Part shown: positions 54,890 to 64,000 of the stretch, in pieces | Layout of the letters: each line of letters opens with the position of its first letter | Numbering within the stretch: position 1 is the stretch's first letter | DNA from: Luidia sarsii | Lineage: Eukaryota; Echinodermata; Asteroidea; Paxillosida; Luidiidae | Length of the DNA: 64,000 bases | NCBI GenBank assembly: GCA_949987565.1 | Contig: OX465102.1 | Coordinates: 23,818,260-23,882,259, forward strand | Direction of reading: 5' to 3' | Translations under genes and position numbers: made by a program | Notes under the pieces: model-generated | Seen by the model: the letters and a program-made list of their open reading frames with translations, nothing else | Database searches by the model: none | What the model was told of the DNA's origin: nothing

Positions 54890-54962
54890 TGGACCGGGAA
54901 TTGAACCAGTCATTCTACTTTCACTCACCAGCCTTGAGCTAGACTGCATGAGAGGGTGTCCC
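54890..54962 (-). ncRNA. tRNA-like Pol III box pair, copy 3
   Basis: Same as 43039-43111. Confidence 0.4.
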
Positions 54963-55029
54963 AATTAACTGACTAGTACTCAACTATACATGTATTTCTG
55001 TTAAATAATTATTATTATTACCAAAACAT

Positions 55030-55122
55030 GTAGTGGGCCTGACGTTTCGATCCTATCAGGATCTTTTCTCTACCTTTGAGAAAGATCCTGCTAGGATCAC
55101 TACAGGCCCACTTCATTTTAAG
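55030..55122. repeat. Recurrent hairpin core, paired-arm copy
   Basis: Equivalent of 43178-43270. Confidence 0.8.
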
Positions 55123-55167
55123 ATTTGCATTTTGGTAATTTTAGTCAGTAACTAGTTTTCAACGTTC

Positions 55168-55428
55168 TTGTATATTTTTTCTCGTTTATTTGACCGTTTA
55201 TGGCAGTCCGGCCGTAGACTGGGTTAAAAACAGTTTACATAAAATTATAAAAAATGCAAAAATTGAAATAAAAACACAGACATTATAACGGGATACTTAC
55301 AAAACTATAAAGAAATGCTTACACAGGTAATGAAATAATTATAATTTTTATTTCTATTCTATATCTTAGGACATCAAAAATATACAAAGATACATCTTCC
55401 AGGTCAGAACAAAGTTTAAACCAAAATC
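55168..55428 (-). mobile_element. Retrotransposon 3' end fragment, short copy (unit 2)
   Basis: Equivalent of 43326-43580, followed as there by an abrupt join (ATCGAAGCCGAAGCAG) to the sequence that precedes the hairpin core. Confidence 0.55.
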
Positions 55429-55550
55429 GAAGCCGAAGCAGTTTGCAACATTTTTGTATATCACCTTAAGTCAATAATCCTTCTTCTTGAAATACACACA
55501 AATGTTGAAACCACAGAATGACTAAAATAGGCAAAACAAATTGTAGATCC

Positions 55551-55610
55551 TAGCAGGACCATGCTCAAAAGTCCTGCTATAGGGTCGAAACGTCAGGCCC
55601 TCTATATTTT
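55551..55610. repeat. Recurrent hairpin core, shortened copy
   Basis: Equivalent of 43694-43762. Confidence 0.8.
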
Positions 55611-55668
55611 GAAATCCTTAGTACTTCTCATTTTGATCGACGTATTCCTCTACTAAAACCTTCCCTTT

Positions 55669-56988
55669 TCTCTGCACTTCCCTTTTTCACCCTTGTCTGT
55701 CTACCAGCTTTCCTCCCTTGATCCCTTCCTTACTCCCTGTCCTTCCCTTTCATCTCACCCTGGTCTGTTCACCAGCTTTTCTCCTCTGATCCCTGCCCTA
55801 CTCCGTGTCCTTTACTTTAATCTCACCCTTCTATGTCTAACAGCTTTTCTCCAGTGATCCCTCCCTACTCCATGTCATTCCCTTTAATCTCACCCTTGTC
55901 TGTCTACCAACTTCCCTCCTCTGATCCCTTCCCTACTCAATGCCCTTCCGTTTGATCTCACCCTGGTCTGTCTAACAGTACCAGCTTTCATCCTCTGATC
56001 CCTTCCCTACTGCTTGCCCATCCCCAGGATCTCACCCTTTTCTGCAACATCTTTTCTCCTCTGATCCCTCCCTACTCCATGTCCTTCCCTTTGACCTCAC
56101 CTAGCTATTGTCTGTCTACCAGCTTTCCTCCTCTGATCCCTTTCATACTGCTTGCCCTTCCCTTTGATCTCACCCTTGTCTGTATAACAGCTTTTCCTCC
56201 TCTGATCCCTTCCCTACTCCACGATCCTTCCCTTTGATCTCACCCTTGTCTGTCTACCATCTTTTCTCCTCTGATCCCTTCCCTACTCCATGGCCTTCCC
56301 TTTGATCTCACCCTGGTCTGTCTACCAGCTTTCCTCCTCTGATCCCTTCCCTACTCAATGCCCTTCCGTTTGATCTCACCCTGGTCTGTCTAACAGTACC
56401 AGCTTTCATCATCTGATCCCTTCCCTACTGCTTGCCCATCCCCAGGATCTCACCCTTTTCTGCGACATCTTTTCCTCCTCTGATCCCTCCCTACTCCATG
56501 TCCTTCCCTTTGAACTCACCCTATTGTCTGTCGACCAGCTTTCCTCCTCTGATCCCTTCCATACTGCTTGCCCTTCCCTTTGATCTCACCCTTGTCTGTA
56601 TAACAGCTTTTCCTCCTCTGATCCCTTCCCTACTCCACGATCCTTCCCTTTGATCTCACCCTTGTCTGTCTACCATCTTTTCTCCTCTGATCCCTTCCCT
56701 ACTCCATGTCCTCCCCTTTGATCTCACCCTTGTCTGTCTACCAGCTTTCCTCCTCTGATCCCTCCCCTACTCATGATCAATGTCCTTCCCTTTGATCCCA
56801 CCCTTGTCTGTCTATTATCTTTCCTCCTCTGATCCCTTCCCTATAGTATAACTTCATGTACTTCCCTTTGATCTCACCCTTGTCTGTCTACCAGCTTTCC
56901 TCCTCTAATCGCTTCCCTATAACTCCATGTACTTCCCTTTGATCTCACCCTTGTCTGTCTACCAGCTTTCCTTCTCTGATTCCTTCCC
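55669..56988. repeat. 68-bp minisatellite, array 4
   Basis: About 19 units, roughly 400 bp longer than array 2 in unit 1. It contains an internal duplication of a six-unit block (compare 55920-56090 with 56340-56510). Confidence 0.95.
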
Positions 56989-57859
56989 TGAGTAATGATG
57001 GGGAAAACGTCACCTTACCTGATCTTCGTAGCGAAGTGTAGTCGACAGACGCCAGCCAGTCACTGGTGTTACTGCGTCGTATATTCTGGGCGAAGTGTTT
57101 GTGAATTGCGCGCGCGGGAAATCCCCGGATATTCCTGTATTGGGGAAATTCCACAGAGAGAAATAGCCGCGGCTGGATAGGGCTATGGCTCACGCATTGC
57201 CCCCCCCCCCACACCGTATAACCCATTTTACAGGAGAGCTGCAAACAGGGGTCCCTTGCGAAGGAATCGCATCGATGTCAAGAACACACGGATACCTTGT
57301 CGTGTAAAAGTGTATCTCTGTCACCAGACCGCAAGGGTCCCTTGCGAAACTTGACAGGAATCGAGACCTCCAAAATTTCGCATCGATGCGAAATCCTTGC
57401 GATAAACACAGACATAGGTAGTGTAAATGCACCCATGCGACGTTCGCAAGGATATTCGTTGGCGCATCACAGAGAAGTATGCGTTGATATTTCCATGAGG
57501 AGCAAACGAACGATCAACAATATCATCAAGGCAACAAAATAATTGACGATGAAAATGAATCCCGTGCGACCCCGCAAGCATGGTACACGATCGGCCTCGT
57601 TACGTTGTGTACTGGAAGTGTGTCTTGCGTGAGATCGACGTTTTTTTAAGCTAACTTCAATGTCTCCACCTGGCCCCAGCATTGCAATAAAATGCAACAT
57701 GGGGGAACAAACACCAGACTCAATCATGACGCAAACGACCATTGCGCCAGACACCAGGCGCCAATTTTCGCAGACATGCATTTTCAGTACTCGTGTAAAA
57801 AGGCCTCTACATAACCAGAACATAGGCCTACAGGTTGTGGTTTACAACAGTAAGCACAA

Positions 57860-57982
57860 ATGTCCACTCGTCCTGCTCCATGCCCAACATTCACAGGACC
57901 AGACACTCCGGACCAGAAGCTCCTCGATTCTCTTAGACAGAATTTAACAGTAGCCCCAGCCCAAGCCAATGTGCAAACCAAG
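57860..57982 (+). CDS. Possible 41-codon first exon, unit 2 long block
   Basis: Same frame, length, phase and donor (AAG|GTATGT) as 46045-46167. Function unknown. Confidence 0.3.
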
Positions 57983-58094
57983 GTATGTGCGTCCGGGGAA
58001 TCCCCAAACGGAAGTCGGTAATCCAGACGATGAGTAATATCTACGCATGCGCATTGTCTCGCACGATCTTGTTGGGTGGTTCCCGTCCCAACCT

Positions 58095-58341
58095 GGGCCC
58101 TTTTCCAAAACCCGGCTTAGGCTTCGGCTCCGGCTCCGTCTCAGTTATCCAAATGCTGAAATAAAAGTTGGACTCTTTGTTGAAGTTGAAGCTTTTCTGA
58201 AGGATTCCTTTTCAAAACTCAGTAAAACATTCAAAAAATGATGCCAAAGGCTTCCTGTTTTCATGCCTTGTACTTGAAATGGATGAAAGAACCAGAGACA
58301 AAGCCGGAGCCTTAGCCTAAGCCGGGCTTTGGAAAAGGGCC
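58095..58341. mobile_element. MITE with GGGCCC ends, copy 4
   Basis: As 46280-46525, with one extra A in the AAAAAATG run near 58235. Confidence 0.75.
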
Positions 58342-58347
58342 ACGTAC

Positions 58348-58401
58348 GGTCTCCAGACGTCTCACGTCCTCCAAAATGTAGGCGTGAGACGTCTGGAGAC
58401 C
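58348..58401. repeat. Perfect hairpin, 19-bp arms, copy 4
   Basis: Identical to the copy at 42845. Confidence 0.9.
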
Positions 58402-58556
58402 AGGAAAGAGACGGGAACCAGCCTAACTCGAGATCTTGCGCGGCTCGTGCGGCAGTGTCTGTTCCGTTCAAGTGACGTCCCCACCAGGAACTCCCTGCCA
58501 GGGGATAGTCACCATCTAGTTTTATTTGGTCGTGTAGGCAAGAATGAATGTAACAC

Positions 58557-58629
58557 TGGACCGGGAATTGAACCAGTCATTCTACTTTCACTCACCAGCC
58601 TTGAGCTAGACTGCATGAGAGGGTGTCCC
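58557..58629 (-). ncRNA. tRNA-like Pol III box pair, copy 4
   Basis: Same boxes as 43039-43111. Confidence 0.4.
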
Positions 58630-58696
58630 AATTAACTGACTAGTTCTCAACTATACATGTATTTTTTTAAAATAATTATTATTATTACCAAAAAAT

Positions 58697-58792
58697 GTAG
58701 TGGGCCTGACGTTTCGATCCTATCAGGATCTTTTCTCTGCCTTTGAGAAAGATCCTGCTAGGATCACTACAGGCCCACTTCATTTTAAGATT
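58697..58792. repeat. Recurrent hairpin core, paired-arm copy
   Basis: Equivalent of 46878-46972. Confidence 0.8.
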
Positions 58793-58841
58793 TGCATTTT
58801 GGTAATTTTAGTCAGTAACTAGTTTTCAACGTTCTTGTATA

Positions 58842-59530
58842 TTTTTTCTCGTTTATTTGACCGTTTATGGCAGTCCGGCCGTAGACTGGGTTAAAAACAG
58901 TTTCCATAAAATTATAAAAATTGCAAAAATTGAAATAAAAACACAGACATTATAACGGGATACTTACAAAACTATAAAGAAATGCTTACACAGGGAATGA
59001 AATAATTATAATTTTTATTTCTATTCTATATCTTAGGACATCAAAAATATTCAAAGATACATCTTCCAGGTCAGAACAAAGTTTAAACCAAAACGTCATC
59101 TAAGATGATTGTGTATGAACTAAAATACAAAAGAAAAAGAAGTAAACAAAAGAAACAAAGAGACCAAAGACAGAAACAATCAAACAAAAATAAGAAATAA
59201 AACCAACGCCACAACAAACATGACACTAGAAAATATTAGACAACAATGAAAAGAGCCAGAAAAACGAATTTCAAAGCAGCCCTCAATTGATGAGAAAGGA
59301 ACACAATGATTACTATAAAACAGACGGTACGAAAAGATAAGATTAGAATACAATTATGAGATAAGATGCGAGTAAATATTATTATTTAATGAAAATATTA
59401 GCAGCTATAAAAGTACTCCCTTAAACTAGATTTAAAAACCTTAAACTTTTTCGGTGATTAGAGCGTTCCAAGTGTCTTTGTCAAGTTCAGAAAATATTTT
59501 TGGAAAACGCACGACGCCACTTTTGTAGAT
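58842..59530 (-). pseudogene. 5'-truncated retrotransposon with reverse transcriptase C-terminus (unit 2)
   Basis: Equivalent of 47032-47700 with small indels (for example AAAGAAAC added near 59150). The same C-terminal residues are visible on the - strand at about 59515-59405. Confidence 0.55.
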
Positions 59531-60242
59531 GGTCATGTCATGATAGAATCCTCAAGTTGAAATTATACCGTCCGGGATGCTGTACTTATCGAGAAATCTT
59601 CACTCAAACATCAACAGATAGTTTTGCTGGCGAGTAATAAACTATTTCTTTCACTACAGAACGGTGCGTTAACAGTAACGTGTTTTTTTTTTTGCATTTT
59701 TCTACTTTCTCAGATTACCATTAAATTGAGCTAAAACCTTCACAGTATTGCTTTTTTGGAATGTTGAATGGTTTAACACACAAACTGTGACATTTTGTTT
59801 ACCTTTACTAATGTTATCAAACTGTCAGTTCTAGCCTTAGGTAGATGACAAAACGTGAAAACATCTAAATCTCTACAAATTTCAATTTGTGGTAAGGTTG
59901 TAATTCACAAGTCGCGTAAGGAATTAGGGAACTGTGCTACGATTGCCTTTATAGCAAATATCCCTCATCTGCATGAAGTGTTATATTATAGCCTTGATCA
60001 AGTCGTTGGGCGATGGTTTAGTAATCTCCGTTCAAACCCGACAGGCTGTCGGTAAAATAGTTGCATGCACTAATACTGAGGATTGATGCATAATGGATCG
60101 AAGGTGCACTATTTTGTTATCATTTGTTCATTTGATGGAAAAAATATTTCATCCATTATCAATCGAAGCCAAACAATTTTAGGAAAAATTGACCGAGAAC
60201 TTTTGAAAAGAAAAACAATGAAAAAATTAAAAAGAAAACTTT

Positions 60243-60312
60243 GGCTGGACCGGGACTTGAACCCGAGACCTCTGGTTTGGCGTAAATCACTCTTGTCTGA
60301 GCTACGCGGCCC
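60243..60312 (-). tRNA. tRNA pseudogene or tRNA-derived SINE head (unit 2)
   Basis: Identical to 48415-48484, with the same defects. Confidence 0.5.
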
Positions 60313-60759
60313 TTAGATGCCATAACGCCCTTGTTGGGTTGGGGGGGGGGGGCAGTCAAAAGCAATTCAAGTATTAACTCCCGCTTTCATTCAGAACAAT
60401 TGTTGTAAACCTAGCCACAGCAGTTCGGGAATCACACAAAGTAGATGCAGCTTTTTAGAATTTGAGTCAAACAAATCAAGGAAAAACTTACTGGGAACTT
60501 TCGAACAGAGACCAGTTGACTATTTGGGAAGGCCACCATCCAAGGGCTGGACAGGTCGGATGGCGAGAGCGCCGGTACACAAAACCATTGCCCATCAGTG
60601 GGTCCCTCGTGCTGTAGCCTTAATTATACACCATGTGTGCAAACTTGGGGATGTAGTATAATGTGGTATATATAAACCAGTGAAGCATCTTACCAGTGCT
60701 TTATAACTGCACCATATCGTATCTTTCTCAATTATACTACTTGATTTATATTTATTTAT

Positions 60760-60798
<39 letters not shown>

Positions 60799-61717
60799 TT
60801 ACTTGTTTACCCTGGGTGATCCATTCAGAGGCAAAACTCGCTGATCTCCCATGGATCCCTGCTCACAAAGCTATACGATTAAAACGGTTATAATCAAGAA
60901 TACAGTACAGTAAAAAATACATTATATCATTATGATTATTTTAACAATTCACTGGGTTGAAGAAAGTAAAACTTGAAAGATAACCAGCGCTTTATAACTA
61001 CACCGTATCCTACTCAATGCTACTTAATTTCCATTTCAAGCCAGACTGTTTCTATTAAATATCATTCAATTGAATAATGTGATGCAAACATTACATTTCC
61101 GATTACTCAAATTTAACATCTCAATTACAAACCATGACCGTGCCGGTACAGCAAGCGAGTGTGTGATACAAAGTAGGGAGATCTTACGCAGTGTCTCAAA
61201 GGCAGATAGGTCCTGCCATACGATCGAAACGTCAGACCCTCCCAACGTTTTAGACTAATTATTCGCATTTTGGATAATTCTATGCATTAAGCAGTTTCTA
61301 ACACTTTTTTACATAATGATGGAGGAATAATATAATAAGAAAAACAAGTCTGTCTCGGGGCAGGGGTTTGCTGGCGCTGCATTTCAGTCTTAAGTGTTGG
61401 CAACAAAATCGCATGGCTGTGGACCTGGTTTGATGCATCTATCGCAAAATGTACACTAAAGAAAACGCAATTCGAACATCTCTTTGCAAGTAAATATCTA
61501 GTACTAAATAGCTATACCAGAAACCGTACTAATTTAATTTCCTTTTTCAGCCAGAATTTCAAGCAGAGCTTATATCAATTGGCGGGATCTAGTCACCAAA
61601 ATAATAAGCCCAGGTATATTTACGATAATCCGCTCGAAGGACCACTAGCAGGTCTGTTATGAGGACATGGGTACAAAAGGGCGAGGAATTCACCTTTATT
61701 AATAGTCCACAATAAAT
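60313..61717. other. Non-coding interval, duplicate of 48485-49939
   Basis: Contains the (TTAG)n tract at 60756-60798 and the hairpin-core copy at 61196-61252. No gene recognised. Confidence 0.5.
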
Positions 61718-63609
61718 TCACCAATAATCTTCGTCATAGTTTGAGCTGAAGCCGTAATCGTCGTAATCGTCGTAAGATTCGTAGTTATGAGCCACCCAAT
61801 GTTTCTGCTTGTCAATACCTAACTTGACCAGCTTGCATACGGGACATCTAGGGGTACCATTTCGTAACTGGGTGTTGCTGAAGTCCCTCCGCAAGAAAAG
61901 GCGACTGCAGCCATAGCACTGGGTGTTGTGCGAAGCTCGTGATACCCTCAGGCTGCCTTTAGGCGGCACCACGTACATAGGCAGGAAAGCGTTGCCCTCG
62001 TACTTGTCGTACGACCGGCTGGTCTTGGCGCGATAGAAGTCCACGTAGTTGGCCGAGGCCGAACGGGCTCGCGAGAGGGCGCCCTCGGGACAGTCGGCCA
62101 CCAGCCTCAAGTAGAGCGGCCGCAGGCCACGGACGTCGCCCGCCGCGTAATCGAGCAGAGCGCCCTTCAGCGGCCTCCGTAGCCAGGCTTTGGCGTCGCG
62201 ATCCATGACGCCCTTACCTCGCTCCTTGACCCAGGACAGGTCGCTGTCGTCATCCACGTACGTCTCAAAGCATGACAGGAGGCTGCTGACGTGTGGGTGA
62301 TCCGCCAGTGTCACCTCGCCTTGTTCCTCTTGCAGAATTATCTAGAGAGGTGTAATCATAAATTATGAAAAGTCATACTTCAAAGTCGTCTTTAGGATAC
62401 CATATGCGGAAGTGTATTCAAGACATGGCAGTCAGGAATTCCGGTTTTTAAATTATCGTGGCGTCCTTTGCTGCGCTGTCATGACAGTGGTCCATTATAA
62501 TATGCACGCTATCGATTGAGTGTGGGCGAACCAGACGAGGAAACTAAGCGCAGGAAATAAATACGCTTTTCGAGAAGAGGAATTTGGTAACTAGAATTCC
62601 AACGATCGCTCCGTGGAACGATCGAAGGCCGTTTAACCACGGGACATCCACCCGAAGACTGGCACACAGAGTAACGGCTTAAGCACGAAAACCTACTAAG
62701 CACGAATAAAAAAATGTTCTCCTCGGTTACTCCAAGGTCGCCAGGCAGTTTTCAAAAATTAATGATGTCTGCCGTGGTCGACCTGTATTTGAATGCTTGG
62801 TGATCAGCGAAAAAGGAAACATCGGTTGGTAACCCGATTGCATTCAGTAAGTTTGTGCTACAGCTTAAAGGTAGGCTACACCATTTTGCTAAAGTTTCGG
62901 CTCAATCCGTCAACCGCGTCGTTAGAAAAAAAGAAACGAAATTATCCTGCTAACCCTATTCAGACGTAGACGGCGTGAATTTGCACGCTCTGCTACTCCC
63001 AGGGATATACCAGTCCCTTATGGTCTCACCGCAAATCATCGCCCCTGTAATCGATGGAGTGCTGATGACAAGATAATCCTTTTGCGGGTTTTGCGGGTCA
63101 GACGTACACCTCTTCTGGACTGAATTTGATTTTGGTATGACATAGTTTTTACACACATCCACCACCAACACCTTGTTCCACTACTTCCATCGCCCAAGCC
63201 CTAACCTCCTCCCGAAAAAAAGAATTCCAAGGTACGAACCTCCAGCAACTGAAGATCCAGCACGTTGGCCAGCTTCACTTCGAATTTGTGCCAGAGGCAG
63301 TCGGAGTCCGCCCGGCAGTCGAACATGAGCTTCTCGATGCCCTCGTCCTGGAGCAGGTCCCGGAGTCCGCCGTCGAAGACGCCCTTGCCCAGGGCCTTGA
63401 TGTCGAAGAGGAAGGCTTGCTCGGCCGTGGCCACGGAGACCAGCGAGAGCTCGCCGCGGCGGCCGAGATTCAGGGCCTCGCAGTCGACCGCCAGCGTCGG
63501 ACCGGTGGACGCGCCGTCCGGGTCCCGGCCGCGTATGTCCCGCAGGGCCGGCCCGACTTGGGACTCCTCGTCGATCAACCGGTAGCTGGGCGAAGAAGCC
63601 TCGCCACGA
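61718..63609 (-). CDS. EXD1/RNase D-like 3'-5' exonuclease, copy C
   Basis: Exons are 63609-63240 and 62341-61718. Exon 1 begins after a TTTTGCTGCAG acceptor and encodes RGEASSPSYR, two codons longer than A and B. Motifs are LAVDCEALN, KLMFDCRADSD and YAAGDV, preceded by LLD rather than LLK. The zinc motif is QCYGC-x20-CPVC. The tail is Tyr/Asp-rich (NYESYDDYDDYGF) and ends DEDYW. The intron and the DNA upstream are diverged from the other copies, so this is the oldest split or the unconverted end of the array. The 5' exon is not identified. Confidence 0.8.
62345..63235. other. Intron of exonuclease copy C, diverged
   Basis: The first 200 bp next to exon 2 still resemble the introns of copies A and B (GTGTATTCAAGACATGGCAG). 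The rest is different, and about 410 bp longer. No coding feature seen. Confidence 0.6.
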
Positions 63610-64000
63610 CTGCAGCAAAAAGACACAAATATAAATGGAACGGACTGACGGACGGGCAGGTTTATGGCCGGATCAGAGAGAGTGCCATAACACCCAGTGT
63701 CTGAAAAGTCTTGAAGGTTTGCGTGGTGGAAGTACCAAGTGGAAGGTTTGTGCTGACATCATGCAGCCGGTAGCTCGAGTTACCGGCTCTTTTCAGAGCC
63801 ACACACTCCTTCTCAGTTGTGTTACATAGTGTCGCTGCAAACCTTCAACTTGCCACATTTTTGTCTGTTATTATTCAGAAACCGGGAAAGCACTAAATGT
63901 TCATCCTAACTTGCTGCCATTCGCAATTAATAGGCTCAAAATTACTGAGAACCCAGGCGTGCCTTTGACCACACAGGTAGCAAGTTTTGGACGACAACAA

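Larger units (their letters stand above)
53958..54966. repeat. Composite block, short version (unit 2)
   Basis: Nearly identical to 42108-43115; the poly-C run is slightly longer. It contains the frame from ATG 54215 with the destroyed donor. Confidence 0.85.
56989..58633. repeat. Composite block, long version (unit 2)
   Basis: Equivalent of 44713-46815, but about 460 bp shorter: CAATCATGACG (57720-57730) joins directly to CAAACGACCATTGCG, sequences that flank 45460-45917 in unit 1. Confidence 0.85.
49190..61015. repeat. Segmental duplication, unit 2
   Basis: This contains exonuclease copy B and the same order of blocks as unit 1. 50513 matches 62336 in unit 3 (offset 11,823 bp). Introns and intergenic DNA are nearly identical to unit 1 on the right of copy B and to unit 3 on its left. 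Confidence 0.9.
61015..64000. repeat. Segmental duplication, unit 3 (cut by window end)
   Basis: This holds exonuclease copy C. Its intron (62345-63230) and 5' flank are clearly more diverged than those of copies A and B. The unit continues past the window. Confidence 0.85.

Noticed and set aside
56432..56653. Pro/Leu-rich frame inside the 68-bp minisatellite
   Set aside because: Repeat artefact; 68 bp is not a multiple of three and neighbouring units close the frame.

Overview
The window is eukaryotic. Genes are sparse and mostly intronless or split by GT-AG introns, and most of the sequence is transposon-derived or satellite DNA. Rhodopsin-like receptors, a secreted C-type lectin, THAP/Kolobok-like, PIF/Harbinger-like, CR1/L2-like (with a 2A motif) and Tx1-like elements together suggest a marine invertebrate, probably a deuterostome such as an echinoderm, hemichordate or cephalochordate. 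The species cannot be fixed from the sequence.

Left part (1-21.5 kb): two GC-rich, intronless, paralogous class A GPCR genes lie about 16 kb apart on the + strand (3311-4468 and 20204-21427). Between them are microsatellites, several MITEs, a nearly complete non-LTR retrotransposon on the - strand (14.0-18.1 kb) whose second ORF begins with a canonical 2A motif, and a one-exon secreted C-type lectin (- strand, 18112-18675). The second receptor has lost several residues that class A receptors normally need for G-protein signalling.

Middle part (21.6-35 kb): this is a pile-up of DNA transposons. A piggyBac-like MITE and a Kolobok-like element with a decayed THAP domain share one TTAA. They are followed by a decayed Tx1-like reverse transcriptase fragment, a 4.7-kb PIF/Harbinger-like element with a frameshifted transposase and an accessory exon, a 2.2-kb minisatellite of 17-bp units, and a MITE with GTGACCCGG-type ends.

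Right part (35-64 kb): a tandem segmental duplication with period about 14.0 kb and then 11.8 kb. Each unit carries a two-exon - strand gene for an EXD1/RNase D-like DEDDy 3'-5' exonuclease with a C-terminal Cys4 zinc motif (copies at 35.7-37.3, 49.9-51.4 and 61.7-63.6 kb). The two complete units also carry arrays of a 68-bp minisatellite, MITEs, perfect hairpins, tRNA-like boxes, retrotransposon 3' fragments and a recurrent hairpin core (GGCCTGACGTTTCGATCC). The middle gene is C-like at its 3' end and A-like at its 5' end and upstream, as expected from unequal crossing-over. The first unit also contains a 0.8-kb palindrome that is partly deleted in the second unit.

No rRNA gene, CRISPR array or bacterial-type operon was seen. 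The best candidates for something undescribed are the 2A-linked ORF1/ORF2 arrangement at a G9 tract, the degenerate GPCR paralogue, the chimeric exonuclease array, and the recurrent hairpin core.
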